A stretch of 42,457 bases of DNA from Bermanella sp034112345 (GTDB lineage Bacteria; Pseudomonadota; Gammaproteobacteria; Pseudomonadales; Oceanobacteraceae). Location: NCBI GenBank assembly GCA_034112345.1, contig JAWUVN010000077.1:1-42457 (forward strand). Direction: 5' to 3'. Below, in pieces: positions 42,455-42,457 of the stretch (positions are counted from its first letter, which is position 1; each line of letters begins with the position of its first letter). Below the pieces are notes generated by a model. The model ran no database searches, was not told the DNA's origin, and worked only from the letters and a program-made list of their open reading frames with translations. The position numbers were made by a program, and so were the translations under genes.

Positions 42455-42457
42455 ATG

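Noticed and set aside
1..42457. tRNA/rRNA genes, CRISPR arrays, prophage, integrons, complete IS elements
   Set aside because: None was seen on reading both strands; the only transposase relative is degenerate and lacks element ends.

Overview
The window reads as chromosomal DNA of a low-GC (roughly 40% by eye) marine-type gammaproteobacterium, most likely an Oceanospirillales-like lineage. The reasons are the order pyrG-eno-ftsB-ispD-ispF-truD-surE-pcm-DUF368-nlpD-rpoS (the Pseudomonas/Oceanospirillales arrangement, but without kdsA), a gspN-C-D cluster, AmpG, YajQ, class I fumarase and chemotaxis receptors. The genus cannot be fixed from sequence reading alone.

Layout. 1-104 is the tail of a chemotaxis receptor. 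171-3773 (minus) is a vitamin B12 unit: promoter, cobalamin riboswitch, a BtuB-like TonB receptor and a translationally coupled lipoprotein that looks like a beta-propeller (BtuG-like by context). 3790-7634 (minus) holds an orphan sensor kinase, panE and a degenerate REP-type transposase relative. 7800-13265 holds yajQ, ampG, an alkyltransferase-like gene, a chemoreceptor, an unknown membrane protein and fxsA. 13307-15503 is groESL behind a sigma-32-type promoter. 15727-19255 is gspN-gspC-gspD of the type II secretion system, followed by maf (minus). 20111-26386 is an accessory stretch: a coiled-coil membrane protein, an acyl-CoA-dehydrogenase-like gene broken by an in-frame UGA, two tandem paralogous small secreted proteins, a DUF2846-like lipoprotein, fumarase, a small outer-membrane barrel and a small secreted protein.

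The most unusual part is 26522-31845, a five-gene plus-strand operon that looks like a flagellar rotor and stator without a flagellum. It encodes a FlgO-like protein with a C-terminal outer-membrane barrel, a TPR lipoprotein, one polypeptide joining a FliF-like (MS-ring RBM3 plus second membrane helix) region to a FliG-like switch/torque region, a MotA/PomA-like protein and a MotB-like protein. The key stator charges are present. No rod, hook, filament or export genes lie nearby. I infer an ion-driven trans-envelope motor of unknown output; I cannot match it to a named system.

32022-42457 is conserved housekeeping: CTP synthase, enolase, cell division (ftsB), isoprenoid precursors (ispD, ispF), tRNA pseudouridine synthase (truD), the survival genes surE and pcm, a DUF368 lipid-carrier transporter, the amidase activator nlpD and the stationary-phase sigma factor rpoS, which has an unusually lysine-rich N-terminal linker. 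No intergenic gap exceeds about 300 bases. I saw no tRNA, rRNA, CRISPR array, prophage or complete insertion sequence.
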